Shown one piece after another: positions 7,284 to 15,635 of a stretch of 24,719 nucleotides of DNA. The notes beneath the pieces were generated by a model, which was given only the letters and a program-made list of their open reading frames with translations, was not told the origin of the DNA and searched no databases. How positions within the stretch are numbered: position 1 is the stretch's first letter; each line of letters begins with the position of its first letter. The stretch comes from Porticoccus sp965660005 (GTDB lineage: Bacteria; Pseudomonadota; Gammaproteobacteria; Pseudomonadales; Porticoccaceae), in the NCBI RefSeq assembly GCF_965660005.1, contig NZ_CBFHYF010000028.1, positions 1-24,719 on the forward strand, written 5' to 3'. The position numbers and the translations under genes were made by a program.

Positions 7284-8663
7284 TCAGGGCAGAGTGGATT
7301 TGTCCGGCTTTGGCTGGAAGGGCTGACCCGAATCCAGCGCGTGTCGCCACAACAGCCAGGAGAGTATCACGGCAGGCAACCCCATCAGCGCCGCGTAGGT
7401 AAAAAACAGCTCGTAACTGCTGGCATCCACAATCACGCCGGAAAAGCCGCTGAAAAATTTCCCCGGCAGGGTCATCAGCGAACTGAACAACGCATACTGG
7501 GTCGCCGTATAGGCTCGATTGGTCATGCTGGACAGGTAAGCGATAAAAGCGGCATTGGCAAAACCACCGCTCAAATTATCGCCGCTGATCGCCACCGCCA
7601 GCCAGGCCAGATCCGCGCCCACTAGGGCCAACTTCACAAATAGCAGATTGGTCAGCGCCACCATCACCGCACCGGCGAAAAGAGGCTGGAAAATACCGTA
7701 ACGCACCACCAGCAGCCCCCCCAGGAAGGAGCCGACCAACGTCATCACAAAGCCATAGAGCTTGCCGACATTGGCGATGTCCGTTTTGCTGAAACCGAGG
7801 TCGAGATAAAACGGATTGGCCATGATACCCATGGTGATATCACTGAGCCGGTAAAGCCCGATAAAAGACAGAATCAGAATGGCCCAGCTGCCGTTGCGGC
7901 GGAAAAACTCCACAAACGGTGCCACTACTGCTCCCAAAAACCAGGCTTCCAGCCTGAACCATCTGCCGGGCCGGTCGGCATGCAGGCGATGCGTCAGACC
8001 CGATTCAAGCTGCCGGGTTTCGACTGGGATAGCCCGCTCGGGCTCACTCACCAGCAACACGGTCACCACCCCCACCAGCATCAGCAACGCCATACACAAA
8101 TATGCCGTATCCCAGTCAGACCAATCGGCCAGATAAAACGCACCGGCACCGGCAACCAGCATGGCGATCCGGTAACCAAAGATGTACATGGCCGACATGG
8201 CACCCTGATATTCATCAATGGCCGATTCGATCCGGAAGGCATCGATCGCCACATCCTGGCTGGAGGATGAGAAAGCCACCAGTAGCGCACAGATAGCCAC
8301 ACTGGTGAGGGATACGGTGGGATCCGTCATCACCATCGCTGCCAACCCCAGCATGACCCCCAACTGGCCGAGCAATATCCAGCTGCGTCGTTGGCCAAGC
8401 AGCCGGGTCAACATCGGCAACCTGAGGCGATCCACCACCGGCGCCCAGAGCACCTTGATGGAATAGGTGATGCCGACCCAACCAAAAAAACCGATCGTAC
8501 TGCGGCTGATCCCCATATCCCTGAGCCAGGCCGTCAGTGTCGAGAACACCAGCAACAGAGGCAAACCGGCGGCAAAGCCGAGAAACAGCATGGCAATGAC
8601 CTGTGGTCTGGAGTAGACCCGCATCGCCTCACCCCAGCTTGCCGTACCATCCTTCAATGCCAT
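7284..8663 (-). CDS. ampG: AmpG family muropeptide MFS permease
   Basis: This is a 459-residue major facilitator protein with about 12-14 hydrophobic segments. It begins with the AmpG-typical MLFLGFAAGLPLLL segment and contains FSSSSQDVAIDAFRIE, a strongly conserved stretch in the family. AmpG imports 1,6-anhydro-N-acetylglucosaminyl-muropeptides from the periplasm for peptidoglycan recycling. In many gammaproteobacteria these also signal AmpC beta-lactamase induction. E. coli AmpG has 491 residues, so this is a little shorter. GGAGAGG precedes the ATG by seven bases. Its last codons overlap the downstream extension of the ATL frame on the other strand. ampD, the next enzyme of the pathway, lies about 3 kb away, which supports the assignment. 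Confidence 0.93.
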   Translation of the reverse strand: MALKDGTASWGEAMRVYSRPQVIAMLFLGFAAGLPLLLVFSTLTAWLRDMGISRSTIGFFGWVGITYSIKVLWAPVVDRLRLPMLTRLLGQRRSWILLGQLGVMLGLAAMVMTDPTVSLTSVAICALLVAFSSSSQDVAIDAFRIESAIDEYQGAMSAMYIFGYRIAMLVAGAGAFYLADWSDWDTAYLCMALLMLVGVVTVLLVSEPERAIPVETRQLESGLTHRLHADRPGRWFRLEAWFLGAVVAPFVEFFRRNGSWAILILSFIGLYRLSDITMGIMANPFYLDLGFSKTDIANVGKLYGFVMTLVGSFLGGLLVVRYGIFQPLFAGAVMVALTNLLFVKLALVGADLAWLAVAISGDNLSGGFANAAFIAYLSSMTNRAYTATQYALFSSLMTLPGKFFSGFSGVIVDASSYELFFTYAALMGLPAVILSWLLWRHALDSGQPFQPKPDKSTLP

Positions 8664-8712
8664 AACGACGCCTCTCCAAACAGGGCGATACCCTAACAGA
8701 TAATCCTGCAGA

Positions 8713-8721
8713 TGCTATACA
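8713..8721 (+). promoter_or_regulatory. Extended -10 promoter immediately before the ABC exporter ATPase
   Basis: TGC-TATACA is an extended -10 element. It ends only 10 bases before the ATG at 8732, so transcription would start about four bases before the start codon. No Shine-Dalgarno sequence lies between. The mRNA may therefore be leaderless. The -35 region is poor, as is usual with extended -10 promoters. Confidence 0.5.
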
Positions 8722-8731
8722 CTACACCGCC

Positions 8732-9616
8732 ATGACAGCCATCCTTGAAGTACGCAATCTGAGCAAATCATTTCGTTCACTGAAAGCCGTGGATGATATC
8801 TCCTTTGCCATCCCCAAAGGGACCTGTTTCGGGTTGCTCGGGCCCAATGGCGCGGGGAAAACCACCACCATCGAAATGGTGGAAGGCATCACCAAGCCCA
8901 GCTCGGGGCAGATCTACTACAAAGGCAAACCCAGGGACAGCAGCTTTCTGGAACAAACCGGCATACAGTTTCAATCCACCTCGCTGATGGACTACCTCAG
9001 AACCCGCGAAGTGCTGGCCCTGTTTGCCCGCTTTTACGCCAACAGCACACCCATTGAAGCACTGATCGAGCTGTGCCAACTGGAAGATTTCCTGGACACC
9101 TATGCCACCCGCCTGTCCGGTGGCCAGCGCCAACGCCTGCTGCTGGCCGTGGCACTGATTAACGACCCGGAAATTCTGTTTCTGGACGAACCCACCACCG
9201 GACTCGACCCCCAGTCCCGACGACACTTCTGGTCACTGATACGAACCATCAAGGCCCGCGGCAAAACCGTGCTGCTCACCACCCACTACATGGAAGAAGC
9301 CGAGCTATTGTGCGATCAGCTGATTATTATGGACAAGGGGAATATCATCGCCGAGGGGTCGCCCCAGTCCCTGTTGCGCCAGCACTTTAAGGACAGCTAT
9401 ATCTGTCTCAACCGGGAAGATCTCGACGATGACCTGGCAAGCCTTGGCAGCCGGGTTGAAGTCCGTGAAGACGGCATTGCCATCGCCACCTCCAACGTCG
9501 AAAAAACCCTCGCCGAGCTGGTGGCCCTCAATATCAACCTGCGTTCCCTGCGAGTCCGCAATCCCTCACTGGACGATCTGTTCCTCAAACTCACCGGCCA
9601 CCATTTAAGGGAATAA
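8732..9616 (+). CDS. ABC-2 type exporter, ATP-binding protein
   Basis: This 294-residue ATPase drives an ABC exporter together with the permease that follows four bases downstream. The Walker A motif GPNGAGKT is at 37-44, the signature LSGGQ at 128-132, Walker B ILFLDEP at 148-154 and the switch His at 185 (TTHYMEEAELL). The sequence is of the DrrA/CcmA/NodI class, with a C-terminal extension (about 215-294) ending in the PSLDDLFLKLTG motif typical of this class. Substrates in this class include drugs, lipids and polysaccharides; nothing here tells which. The gene starts a divergent unit between ampG and the convergent ampE. The ATG has no Shine-Dalgarno sequence and lies just after an extended -10 box. 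Confidence 0.95.
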   Translation: MTAILEVRNLSKSFRSLKAVDDISFAIPKGTCFGLLGPNGAGKTTTIEMVEGITKPSSGQIYYKGKPRDSSFLEQTGIQFQSTSLMDYLRTREVLALFARFYANSTPIEALIELCQLEDFLDTYATRLSGGQRQRLLLAVALINDPEILFLDEPTTGLDPQSRRHFWSLIRTIKARGKTVLLTTHYMEEAELLCDQLIIMDKGNIIAEGSPQSLLRQHFKDSYICLNREDLDDDLASLGSRVEVREDGIAIATSNVEKTLAELVALNINLRSLRVRNPSLDDLFLKLTGHHLRE

Positions 9617-9620
9617 GCCC

Positions 9621-10655
9621 ATGCGACGAATACTGGCCCTGTGGATGGCGAGAAACCGCGAATACTACCGTGACAAAGGCTCCCTGTTCTGGTCGTTTAT
9701 TGCCACACCCTTCATCGTGATTGTGCTGGCGGTTGCCTTCTCTTCCGAAAACGAGGAGATATTCCGCGCTGGATTGTTGATCGACGGGGCGTCCGATCAC
9801 GCATATACACACCCCTTTGGGGAAGAAACCGCCATTGGCCTGGTGGAATACACCGACCGACAGGAGGCTCTGCGCCGGCTCCAGTTTCACCAACTGGATA
9901 TCCTGCTCACCACCCACCAGCCGTCCCAATACTGGGTCAATACCGAATCGGTCAAAGGCCGACTGCTGGAAAAGCTGCTGCTCCCCCAGGCTCAGAGCGG
10001 CGCAACATCACCAAACCCATCTGACTGGCAAAAGCAGGAAGTCAGCGGGAAAAAAATTCGCTATATCGATTGGGTGATTCCGGGGATATTGGCCATGAAC
10101 ATGATGTTCAGTGGTCTCTGGGGCATTGGTTATGTCATCGTCCGCTATCGCAAAAACGGCGTCTTGAAACGGCTCCAGGCCACCCCCCTCAGAGCCTGGG
10201 AATTTCTGATATCCCAGGGGCTGTCGCGACTGGGCATCATGCTCACCGTCACCATCATTGTATTTCTGGTCTGCCACCTGTTCATCGGTTTCATGATGGC
10301 CGGCAGCTATCTGCTGTTACTGCTGATCGCCATCATCGGCAATCTGTCCATTATCAGCATTTCCCTGCTGATGGCCGCCCGCACCGCCAGCGAAGAGCTG
10401 GCCAACGGCCTGCTGAACCTGATCAGCTTTCCCATGCTGTTGCTGTCGGAGCTGTGGTTCTCGCTTGACGATGCACCCAACTGGTTGCAGCAACTCTCCC
10501 AGCTGCTGCCCTTGACACATCTGGTGTCGGCCGCCAGGGCGGTCATGCTGGAAGGGGCCGGAATAATACAGGTAGCCCCTCAGCTGCTGGCACTGGGCAC
10601 CATGACACTGCTATTCATCACGCTCGCGGGCCTGCTGTTTCGCTGGCACGATTGA
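9621..10655 (+). CDS. ABC-2 type exporter, permease
   Basis: This 344-residue membrane partner has one N-terminal transmembrane helix (about 22-40), a soluble periplasmic loop (about 41-150) and a C-terminal bundle of about five helices (155-340). That is the ABC2_membrane (type 2) layout with an enlarged extracytoplasmic domain. The stretch RYRKNGVLKRLQATPLRAWEFL in the first cytoplasmic loop is the region that contacts the ATPase in this class. It follows the ATPase gene by four bases, and its ribosome site (AAGGGA) lies inside the preceding stop region, so translation is probably coupled. Its stop codon is eight bases from the end of the convergent ampE. The substrate is unknown. Confidence 0.93.
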   Translation: MRRILALWMARNREYYRDKGSLFWSFIATPFIVIVLAVAFSSENEEIFRAGLLIDGASDHAYTHPFGEETAIGLVEYTDRQEALRRLQFHQLDILLTTHQPSQYWVNTESVKGRLLEKLLLPQAQSGATSPNPSDWQKQEVSGKKIRYIDWVIPGILAMNMMFSGLWGIGYVIVRYRKNGVLKRLQATPLRAWEFLISQGLSRLGIMLTVTIIVFLVCHLFIGFMMAGSYLLLLLIAIIGNLSIISISLLMAARTASEELANGLLNLISFPMLLLSELWFSLDDAPNWLQQLSQLLPLTHLVSAARAVMLEGAGIIQVAPQLLALGTMTLLFITLAGLLFRWHD

Positions 10656-10663
10656 CCCGTTCC

Positions 10664-11503
10664 TCACCACAGCACCACCATCAGCGCCACCATTGACAGC
10701 GCAAAGATCAGGGTGCGCGTGAACAGTGCCTGAAGGTTGGCGGGCATTTCCTCACCGGCCTCATTGGTCACCACTTCGCCCTCGGGCACTGAGTGTTCCA
10801 CATAGCCACCCAACACCTCGGCACTGCCGGCAGAAGAAAAAAAGGAGTGCCGCCAGCGGTTGAGACAGGCCGAAAAGTTACCCACAAAGCAGATGGAAAT
10901 ACCCACCAGTCTCACCGGCAGCCACTCCAGCAACCAGAGCCACTCTGCATCGGCAGATTCGCCGGTTGTGCCTGTGCGGTCGCGCCGGATCACCGACAAC
11001 CGGTATAACAGTGCCCCGGGAGCACCCGCCAGGATGAACCAGAACATCACGGCAAAATAGCGCTCGAAATAGCGGTAGGCAATCACTTCCAGCGCCGCCA
11101 GACGCGACTGCTCCGCATCCATTACGTCATCGGTGTGCTCAGGGCTGAGCGCCGCAACATCGCGATAAGCCGCCTGCTGATCACCGCGCCCCAGATCCTC
11201 CTCGTAGTTCGCCACCTCAGGCTCCAGACTGCCGCGCCCGAGCGCATAGAGAAATACCAGCAGACTCAAGACAAACTGCGGCAGGCCCAACCAGCTGTGA
11301 CCGAGCAACCCGATCACCAGTGCCAGCACAACAACCGGCAACAACAGGGTGATCACCTGCTGCACACGGGGAGCCGACTGAAGTTTTGACCAACCGGCAA
11401 GCTGGTCACAGAACCGGTAAAACCAGCCATCGGACTGAATCGTCGCCAGCGAACCCATCTGACGCAAAAGCAGCAGCCCCACCACAATTACAATAAATTC
11501 CAT
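10664..11503 (-). CDS. ampE: AmpE, inner membrane protein of the ampDE operon
   Basis: This 279-residue multi-spanning membrane protein has the AmpE layout. It has hydrophobic segments at the N-terminus (about 1-16), two segments at 48-90, an acidic cytoplasmic region with YRYFERYFAVMFWFILAGAPGALLYRL, and helices near 190-210 and 260-279. The RYFERxFAVxFWF stretch is diagnostic of the family. AmpE is a regulatory or signalling protein encoded with AmpD in enterobacteria and pseudomonads; its biochemical role is poorly defined. The ATG at 11503 lies one base after the ampD stop, in the sequence TGATATG, which implies translational coupling. Confidence 0.93.
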   Translation of the reverse strand: MEFIVIVVGLLLLRQMGSLATIQSDGWFYRFCDQLAGWSKLQSAPRVQQVITLLLPVVVLALVIGLLGHSWLGLPQFVLSLLVFLYALGRGSLEPEVANYEEDLGRGDQQAAYRDVAALSPEHTDDVMDAEQSRLAALEVIAYRYFERYFAVMFWFILAGAPGALLYRLSVIRRDRTGTTGESADAEWLWLLEWLPVRLVGISICFVGNFSACLNRWRHSFFSSAGSAEVLGGYVEHSVPEGEVVTNEAGEEMPANLQALFTRTLIFALSMVALMVVLW

Positions 11504-11504
11504 A

Positions 11505-12068
11505 TCACGCCTCCAGAGCAGCGCTCAATCGCCGCCAGTCAAAGCAGGGGCCCGGATCGGTCTTACGCCCGGGCGCAATGTCACTGTGACCGACAATACG
11601 CTGTTTTGACAAACTGGGGTAGTGCGCCAGCAAAACCCTGACCAGCGCCGCCAGACACTGGTACTGTTGATCGGTATAGGGCCTGTCATCGCAGCCCTCC
11701 AGCTCTATTCCCAGCGAAAAGTCATTACAGTTTTCCGTACCCTCAAAGCAGGACTGTCCCGCATGCCAGGCCCGGTCATGAAGCGAAACAAACTGCACCA
11801 CGTCACCATCACGCCGGATCAACAGGTGGGCAGAAACTCTGAGGTCGGCAATTTCGCAAAAATAGGGATGGGCTTCCGGATCCAGGCCATTGGTAAAAAA
11901 ATCGCAGATATGCGCACCGCCGAACTGACCGGGCGGCAGACTGATATTGTGGATCACCAGCAATGAAACCACCGCTGTTGCCGGGCGCTGATTGAAGTTT
12001 GGCGAGGGCACCTGCAGCGCGCCCGTCAACCAGCCTTGAGGATCAATGGAAAAACCGGTGATAGTCAA
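11505..12068 (-). CDS. ampD: AmpD, 1,6-anhydro-N-acetylmuramoyl-L-alanine amidase
   Basis: AmpD is the cytoplasmic zinc amidase that cuts the stem peptide from anhydro-MurNAc during cell-wall recycling and so keeps the AmpR inducer low. The zinc ligands are visible: His in VIHNISLPPG, His in VGHSDIAP and Asp in RKTDPGP, with the catalytic Lys beside the last. RVSAHLLIRRDG and the Glu of LGIELEG are also conserved. The start is uncertain. The open frame begins at a TTG at 12134, adding 22 residues of unlike sequence. I prefer the TTG at 12068 because the family begins about ten residues before GWL; neither has an ideally spaced ribosome site. It is followed by ampE with one base between, and preceded by the DUF1631 fragments on the same strand. 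Confidence 0.93.
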   Translation of the reverse strand: MTITGFSIDPQGWLTGALQVPSPNFNQRPATAVVSLLVIHNISLPPGQFGGAHICDFFTNGLDPEAHPYFCEIADLRVSAHLLIRRDGDVVQFVSLHDRAWHAGQSCFEGTENCNDFSLGIELEGCDDRPYTDQQYQCLAALVRVLLAHYPSLSKQRIVGHSDIAPGRKTDPGPCFDWRRLSAALEA

Positions 12069-12217
12069 TGCTCCCGGCGCGAGGCCACCTGAAAACAAAT
12101 TATCTGAACAAAAGCCACCTGAAATACCCGTCAAGCTCCTGGGGACTGCCCATCCTCTGGCACATCAACCCGGACAGCACAACGCAGGGTTGTTACTGCG
12201 GACAGCCTGAAGCAAAG

Positions 12218-13156
12218 TCAATGCACCGATCTGGACTGACACATCTCACCGACCACACCTTCCAGCGCACGGTCAAACAGCTGATTTTTTTCCAGCGGGC
12301 GAAGCTTCTCGCTTTGCAGGTCCATCGCCACCCGGTGGCGATGTTTTTCAAACACTTTCGCACCCTGGCGGTTCACAAAAATAAATTTACCAGAGGGCAG
12401 CACAACCCCAGCCAGCTTGCAACGCCGCTTATCGGCGCCGTCATCGGTCATCTCGACCCAGGCCCCTCTGGTGAGACTGTCGGCCCGGCGCAGGTATTGC
12501 TCATCCACAGGATCAAACGTGTCATCTTCCACGCCAGCGGGATTGCCCGGAATATTGGTTCTGAGGGTATCCACCAGCACCGCTTGCAGGGGACTGGCAG
12601 ACACATCCTGAGACAAGATCTCTTCGCTACCACTGATGGTTTCACCGCGAAAATACTGCTCCATCGACCCCAACAGACGGCCCATGTCATAGGCATCGTA
12701 AGAGACATTTTCCAGACTGTCCTTGATGGTCTCCAGTACCGGTGCAATGACTCCGGCATCCGTCTGCCCCTGGGCCACCAGCTCCAGCAAGCGGTCCAGC
12801 AACCGAACGCTGCCCTGCCACTCCTCAGAGTCCTGACCGGACCGCAGATGATTCAGAAACAGCACTTTGCACCAGGCATCCTCGGCAAAATTGACCACAA
12901 AGCGCGGCAGGGTTTTGCCCTTCACACGTTCCAGCAGCACCCTGACCACAGCCTGATGGGCATGATTGACCTTTTCAGTGGCTGACACTTCCTCCATCAA
13001 CCGCTGCTCCAGCACGGCGACCCGGCGTCGCTCCTTCTCCACCATATCAATAAAATTCAACAGCAGATGCGTCAGCGCGGCATTATCCCCGGGGGACTGT
13101 CCGGCAAGCTCATCAGCTACACTGGAAATCGCCCGCCACCGGATCCTCGTTAACAT
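12218..13156 (-). CDS. DUF1631 family protein, C-terminal fragment (frameshifted)
   Basis: This frame encodes the rest of the DUF1631 protein that begins at 14468. It has helical sequence with LLERVKGKTLPRFVVNFAEDAW, then LLDRLLELVAQGQTD, and ends in a compact domain with TRGAWVEM, RCKLAGVV, FIFVNRQGAKV and LFDRAL. That ending is like the usual DUF1631 C-terminus, which resembles a PilZ-type beta-barrel. The ATG at 13156 lies inside the overlap with the upstream fragment and has no good ribosome site, so it is probably not a true start. Skipping one base near 13139 joins the frames as ...VNEDP-WRAISSVADEL..., giving one protein of about 749 residues, a usual DUF1631 length. Function of the family is unknown. 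Confidence 0.8.
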   Translation of the reverse strand: MLTRIRWRAISSVADELAGQSPGDNAALTHLLLNFIDMVEKERRRVAVLEQRLMEEVSATEKVNHAHQAVVRVLLERVKGKTLPRFVVNFAEDAWCKVLFLNHLRSGQDSEEWQGSVRLLDRLLELVAQGQTDAGVIAPVLETIKDSLENVSYDAYDMGRLLGSMEQYFRGETISGSEEILSQDVSASPLQAVLVDTLRTNIPGNPAGVEDDTFDPVDEQYLRRADSLTRGAWVEMTDDGADKRRCKLAGVVLPSGKFIFVNRQGAKVFEKHRHRVAMDLQSEKLRPLEKNQLFDRALEGVVGEMCQSRSVH

Positions 13157-14468
13157 CGACGTTCTCTGTATAACCTATGGCCGCTTCGGCAATTTCGTTT
13201 AACAAACGTCTGGCCGGGTGCTTTTCCCGGTCAAAAAATGTGCTGTCCTTGAGGGCCAGTTGCAGAATCGGCAATTCCATCCTGCGCAATTCCGCCGCCA
13301 GCTGGGCACAGGCAACTGTCTGGTGATTGACTCTGACAAACAACCGGTCGAGTAAATCGACAACCCCTCGCTCAGTACCGCCGAGACTGGCTTCGCCCTG
13401 CTGCTCGAGATAGCCATCAATCAGCTGCAACAACCCCTCGCCGTCATCAGCAGCCTCGCTGACCCTGCTGGACCAGTCCTGTTGCAGGGTTCCCACCATG
13501 AAAGCAAGCTGCTCCCCATCTATTCGCTGACGGGTTTCAGCAGCGCCGACACTCGATTTGCCCGGTGCCCACTGCAACAGGTTTTTAAGTTGGGACAGTA
13601 ACGGCCCGTAGTGCCTGCCTTCATCCGGACTGCGCCCGCCCTGACCGGAATCGGATTGACGGCCATGGTCGGCAACGCCATCCGTCGGGCGATTATCCGG
13701 CCTGGCCTGACCGGCACAAGTTCCAGCGGAAGGATGCCCGGCAACTGGTGCAGCCACCGACTCCGATGGACGCACCGGGGGCTTTTCCTGCTGACGCTGT
13801 TCAAGCCGGGCCTTGTGCAACTGCTCCAGATCAGGCAACACCCCCATATCGCGGAGACGATTGTTGCTTTCCACCAGAAAGTCTCTCAGCGGTCCCATGA
13901 CCTGTCGGTCAAACAACTTGAACAGCACCAGCTTGACCGGCAGTTTCAGGGCAAGGTGAGACACCGCCTTATTGAAGGATTCACAGATCACATCCGGCCC
14001 AACCGGATTGTTCTTCATGATCACCGAGGCCGGCACCAGCGAGCCGAGTCGGGTGTTGAGTGCTTCCAGTTCCGCCTTGCACTGCTCCGACACTCTGGAC
14101 ACCATGGTGTCCAGAGCAATGATTTCCTCGAGCTGCTCGTTCTCCACCACTTCCAGCCCCTCGGCTCCCCGGGTGGACAACCCGGAATCCCGGCGCTGTC
14201 CCAGTTGCTGAAAGCTGTGGGTGAGCACACCAAAGAATTGGTGCTCGATATTTTTCCGCTCCACCCGGATCAGGCGCATCGCATCGAAATACATGGATTG
14301 TTGACGGTAGTTGTCGGCGCGGTCGGCGAGATCGAAAAAGGTGTCGTCCACCTGATCAAACATGGTGGAGATGCGACCGGCGAAAAATGTATGCGCACGG
14401 CCCTTGAGCGCCAGTAAAGGCTGGGGCAGTCTGAATAACGCTTGCGATAATTTATCTACATCTGTCAC
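13113..14468 (-). CDS. DUF1631 family protein, N-terminal fragment (frameshifted)
   Basis: The gene starts at a GTG (14468) and encodes 451 residues before a TGA at 13113. The N-terminal region has the family's YFDAMRLIRVERKNIEHQFF stretch (about 60-79). A variable Gly/Pro/Asp-rich linker follows (about 230-290), then LLNEIAEAAIGY at the end. DUF1631 proteins of gammaproteobacteria run on as one chain of 700-800 residues. Here the frame ends early and the remainder is found in the +1 frame (12218-13142). The simplest explanation is one extra base in the CCGGTGG sequence near 13136-13142. It is probably a single gene upstream of ampD-ampE, or a recent pseudogene. Confidence 0.8.
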   Translation of the reverse strand: MTDVDKLSQALFRLPQPLLALKGRAHTFFAGRISTMFDQVDDTFFDLADRADNYRQQSMYFDAMRLIRVERKNIEHQFFGVLTHSFQQLGQRRDSGLSTRGAEGLEVVENEQLEEIIALDTMVSRVSEQCKAELEALNTRLGSLVPASVIMKNNPVGPDVICESFNKAVSHLALKLPVKLVLFKLFDRQVMGPLRDFLVESNNRLRDMGVLPDLEQLHKARLEQRQQEKPPVRPSESVAAPVAGHPSAGTCAGQARPDNRPTDGVADHGRQSDSGQGGRSPDEGRHYGPLLSQLKNLLQWAPGKSSVGAAETRQRIDGEQLAFMVGTLQQDWSSRVSEAADDGEGLLQLIDGYLEQQGEASLGGTERGVVDLLDRLFVRVNHQTVACAQLAAELRRMELPILQLALKDSTFFDREKHPARRLLNEIAEAAIGYTENVDVNEDPVAGDFQCS

Positions 14469-14777
14469 AGAGACACTCTATATTCCGGCATATTCAGGCA
14501 GCATTGCTGTCTACCCAAGGGGTAGAAAGGATTCCCGATGGCAGTGCCCTTGCCAACCGCTATTTTGCCGGAAATCCGAATTCCCCGGATTATAGCCTGA
14601 TCGTGGCTGATAAACAGCCTGACAGGGATTATTGCCGGGGCGGAATGCGTTGGACGCGCGGCTTTCTGAGACGCCCCAGCCGACCACGGCAATGCGCACC
14701 GGCAGCATGACTGATATAATCGCGCTCGCATTGGCCGCACCGTATTCGCAACAGATGGCCCCTTAACGAGCTCCACC
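14469..14777. other. 309-base divergent intergenic region between DUF1631 and nadC
   Basis: This region separates the leftward DUF1631 gene from the rightward nadC. It holds a probable nadC promoter (14712-14720). Short open frames in both directions have no recognisable product and no ribosome site. I see no RNA gene, terminator or riboswitch in it. Confidence 0.5.
14712..14720 (+). promoter_or_regulatory. Extended -10 promoter of nadC
   Basis: TGA-TATAAT combines the extended -10 TG with an exact TATAAT hexamer at 14715-14720. The -35 region is poor, as is common for this type. RNA would start near 14727, about 50 bases before the nadC ATG. Confidence 0.65.
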
Positions 14778-15635
14778 ATGATCGATCCACAACAACTCAT
14801 TGCAGACCGTCGGGATGCCGTCAGGCGTGCATTGAACGAGGACATCGGCAGTGGTGACATCACTGCCCTGCTGATTCCCGCGCAGAAGCATGCCGAAGCC
14901 AGTGTGATTACCCGTGAAGCGGCAGTGGTTTGCGGAACGGCGTGGGTGGATGAAGTATTTGCCCAGCTGGATTCCGCTATCGGGATCGAATGGCGGGTTC
15001 GCGATGGCGACGAGGTGCAACCCGGACAAGTGCTCCTGACCCTATCCGGGTCGGCCCGCAGCCTGCTGACCGGCGAACGCACGGCACTGAATTTCCTGCA
15101 AACCCTCTCCGGTACCGCCACTATTGCGCGACAGTTTGCGGCACTGGTAAAAGGAACGACCATCCAGATTCTCGATACCCGCAAAACCCTTCCCGGCCTG
15201 CGGCTGGCGCAAAAATATGCGGTGACCGTGGGTGGCTGCCACAACCATCGCATCGGTCTGTATGACGCCTTTCTGATCAAGGAAAACCACATTGCCGCCT
15301 GCGGTGGCATCGCTGCTGCGGTTGGCAAAGCACGGGAAATCGCCCCCGGAAAACCCGTCGAGGTGGAAGTGGAAAGTCTGGAGGAATTTCAGCAGGCGCT
15401 TCAGGCCGGGGCCGACATCATCATGCTGGATAACTTCGATGAAGGGCAGATTCGCGCAGCCATCGCCCTGAACAGGGGCACCGCCAGACTGGAAGTCTCC
15501 GGCAACCTTGAAGCGGACAACCTCTCTGCAAAAGCCATCGAGGGAATCGATTACCTGTCATCCGGCAGCCTGACCAAGCACTGCCGGGCGATCGATCTGT
15601 CGATGCGGATACAACTGAAAAACCTGTCGGACTAA
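14778..15635 (+). CDS. nadC: Nicotinate-nucleotide diphosphorylase (carboxylating), NadC
   Basis: NadC converts quinolinate and phosphoribosyl pyrophosphate to nicotinate mononucleotide, CO2 and pyrophosphate, the third step of de novo NAD synthesis in the cytoplasm. The 285 residues match the usual length. Visible active-site stretches are ERTALNFLQTLSG (100-112), DTRKTLPGLR (133-142), GGCHNHRIGLYD (152-163), KENH (168-171), EVEVES and IMLDN, then EVSGN near the C-terminus. The arginine, lysine and histidine of these motifs bind quinolinate and PRPP. It is preceded by an extended -10 promoter. Its stop codon overlaps that of the convergent inositol-phosphate synthase gene by two bases. An nadC neighbour to ampD in the opposite orientation is a common gammaproteobacterial arrangement. 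Confidence 0.98.
   Translation: MIDPQQLIADRRDAVRRALNEDIGSGDITALLIPAQKHAEASVITREAAVVCGTAWVDEVFAQLDSAIGIEWRVRDGDEVQPGQVLLTLSGSARSLLTGERTALNFLQTLSGTATIARQFAALVKGTTIQILDTRKTLPGLRLAQKYAVTVGGCHNHRIGLYDAFLIKENHIAACGGIAAAVGKAREIAPGKPVEVEVESLEEFQQALQAGADIIMLDNFDEGQIRAAIALNRGTARLEVSGNLEADNLSAKAIEGIDYLSSGSLTKHCRAIDLSMRIQLKNLSD

Noticed and set aside
14504..14710. Small open frames in both directions in the DUF1631-nadC gap
   Set aside because: Neither has a ribosome site, recognisable family or coding-like composition.
14465..15328. Minus-strand open frame (287 codons) across the nadC promoter and nadC
   Set aside because: It is antisense to an unmistakable nadC and would cover its promoter. The translation is Ser/Arg/Pro-rich and without domain.
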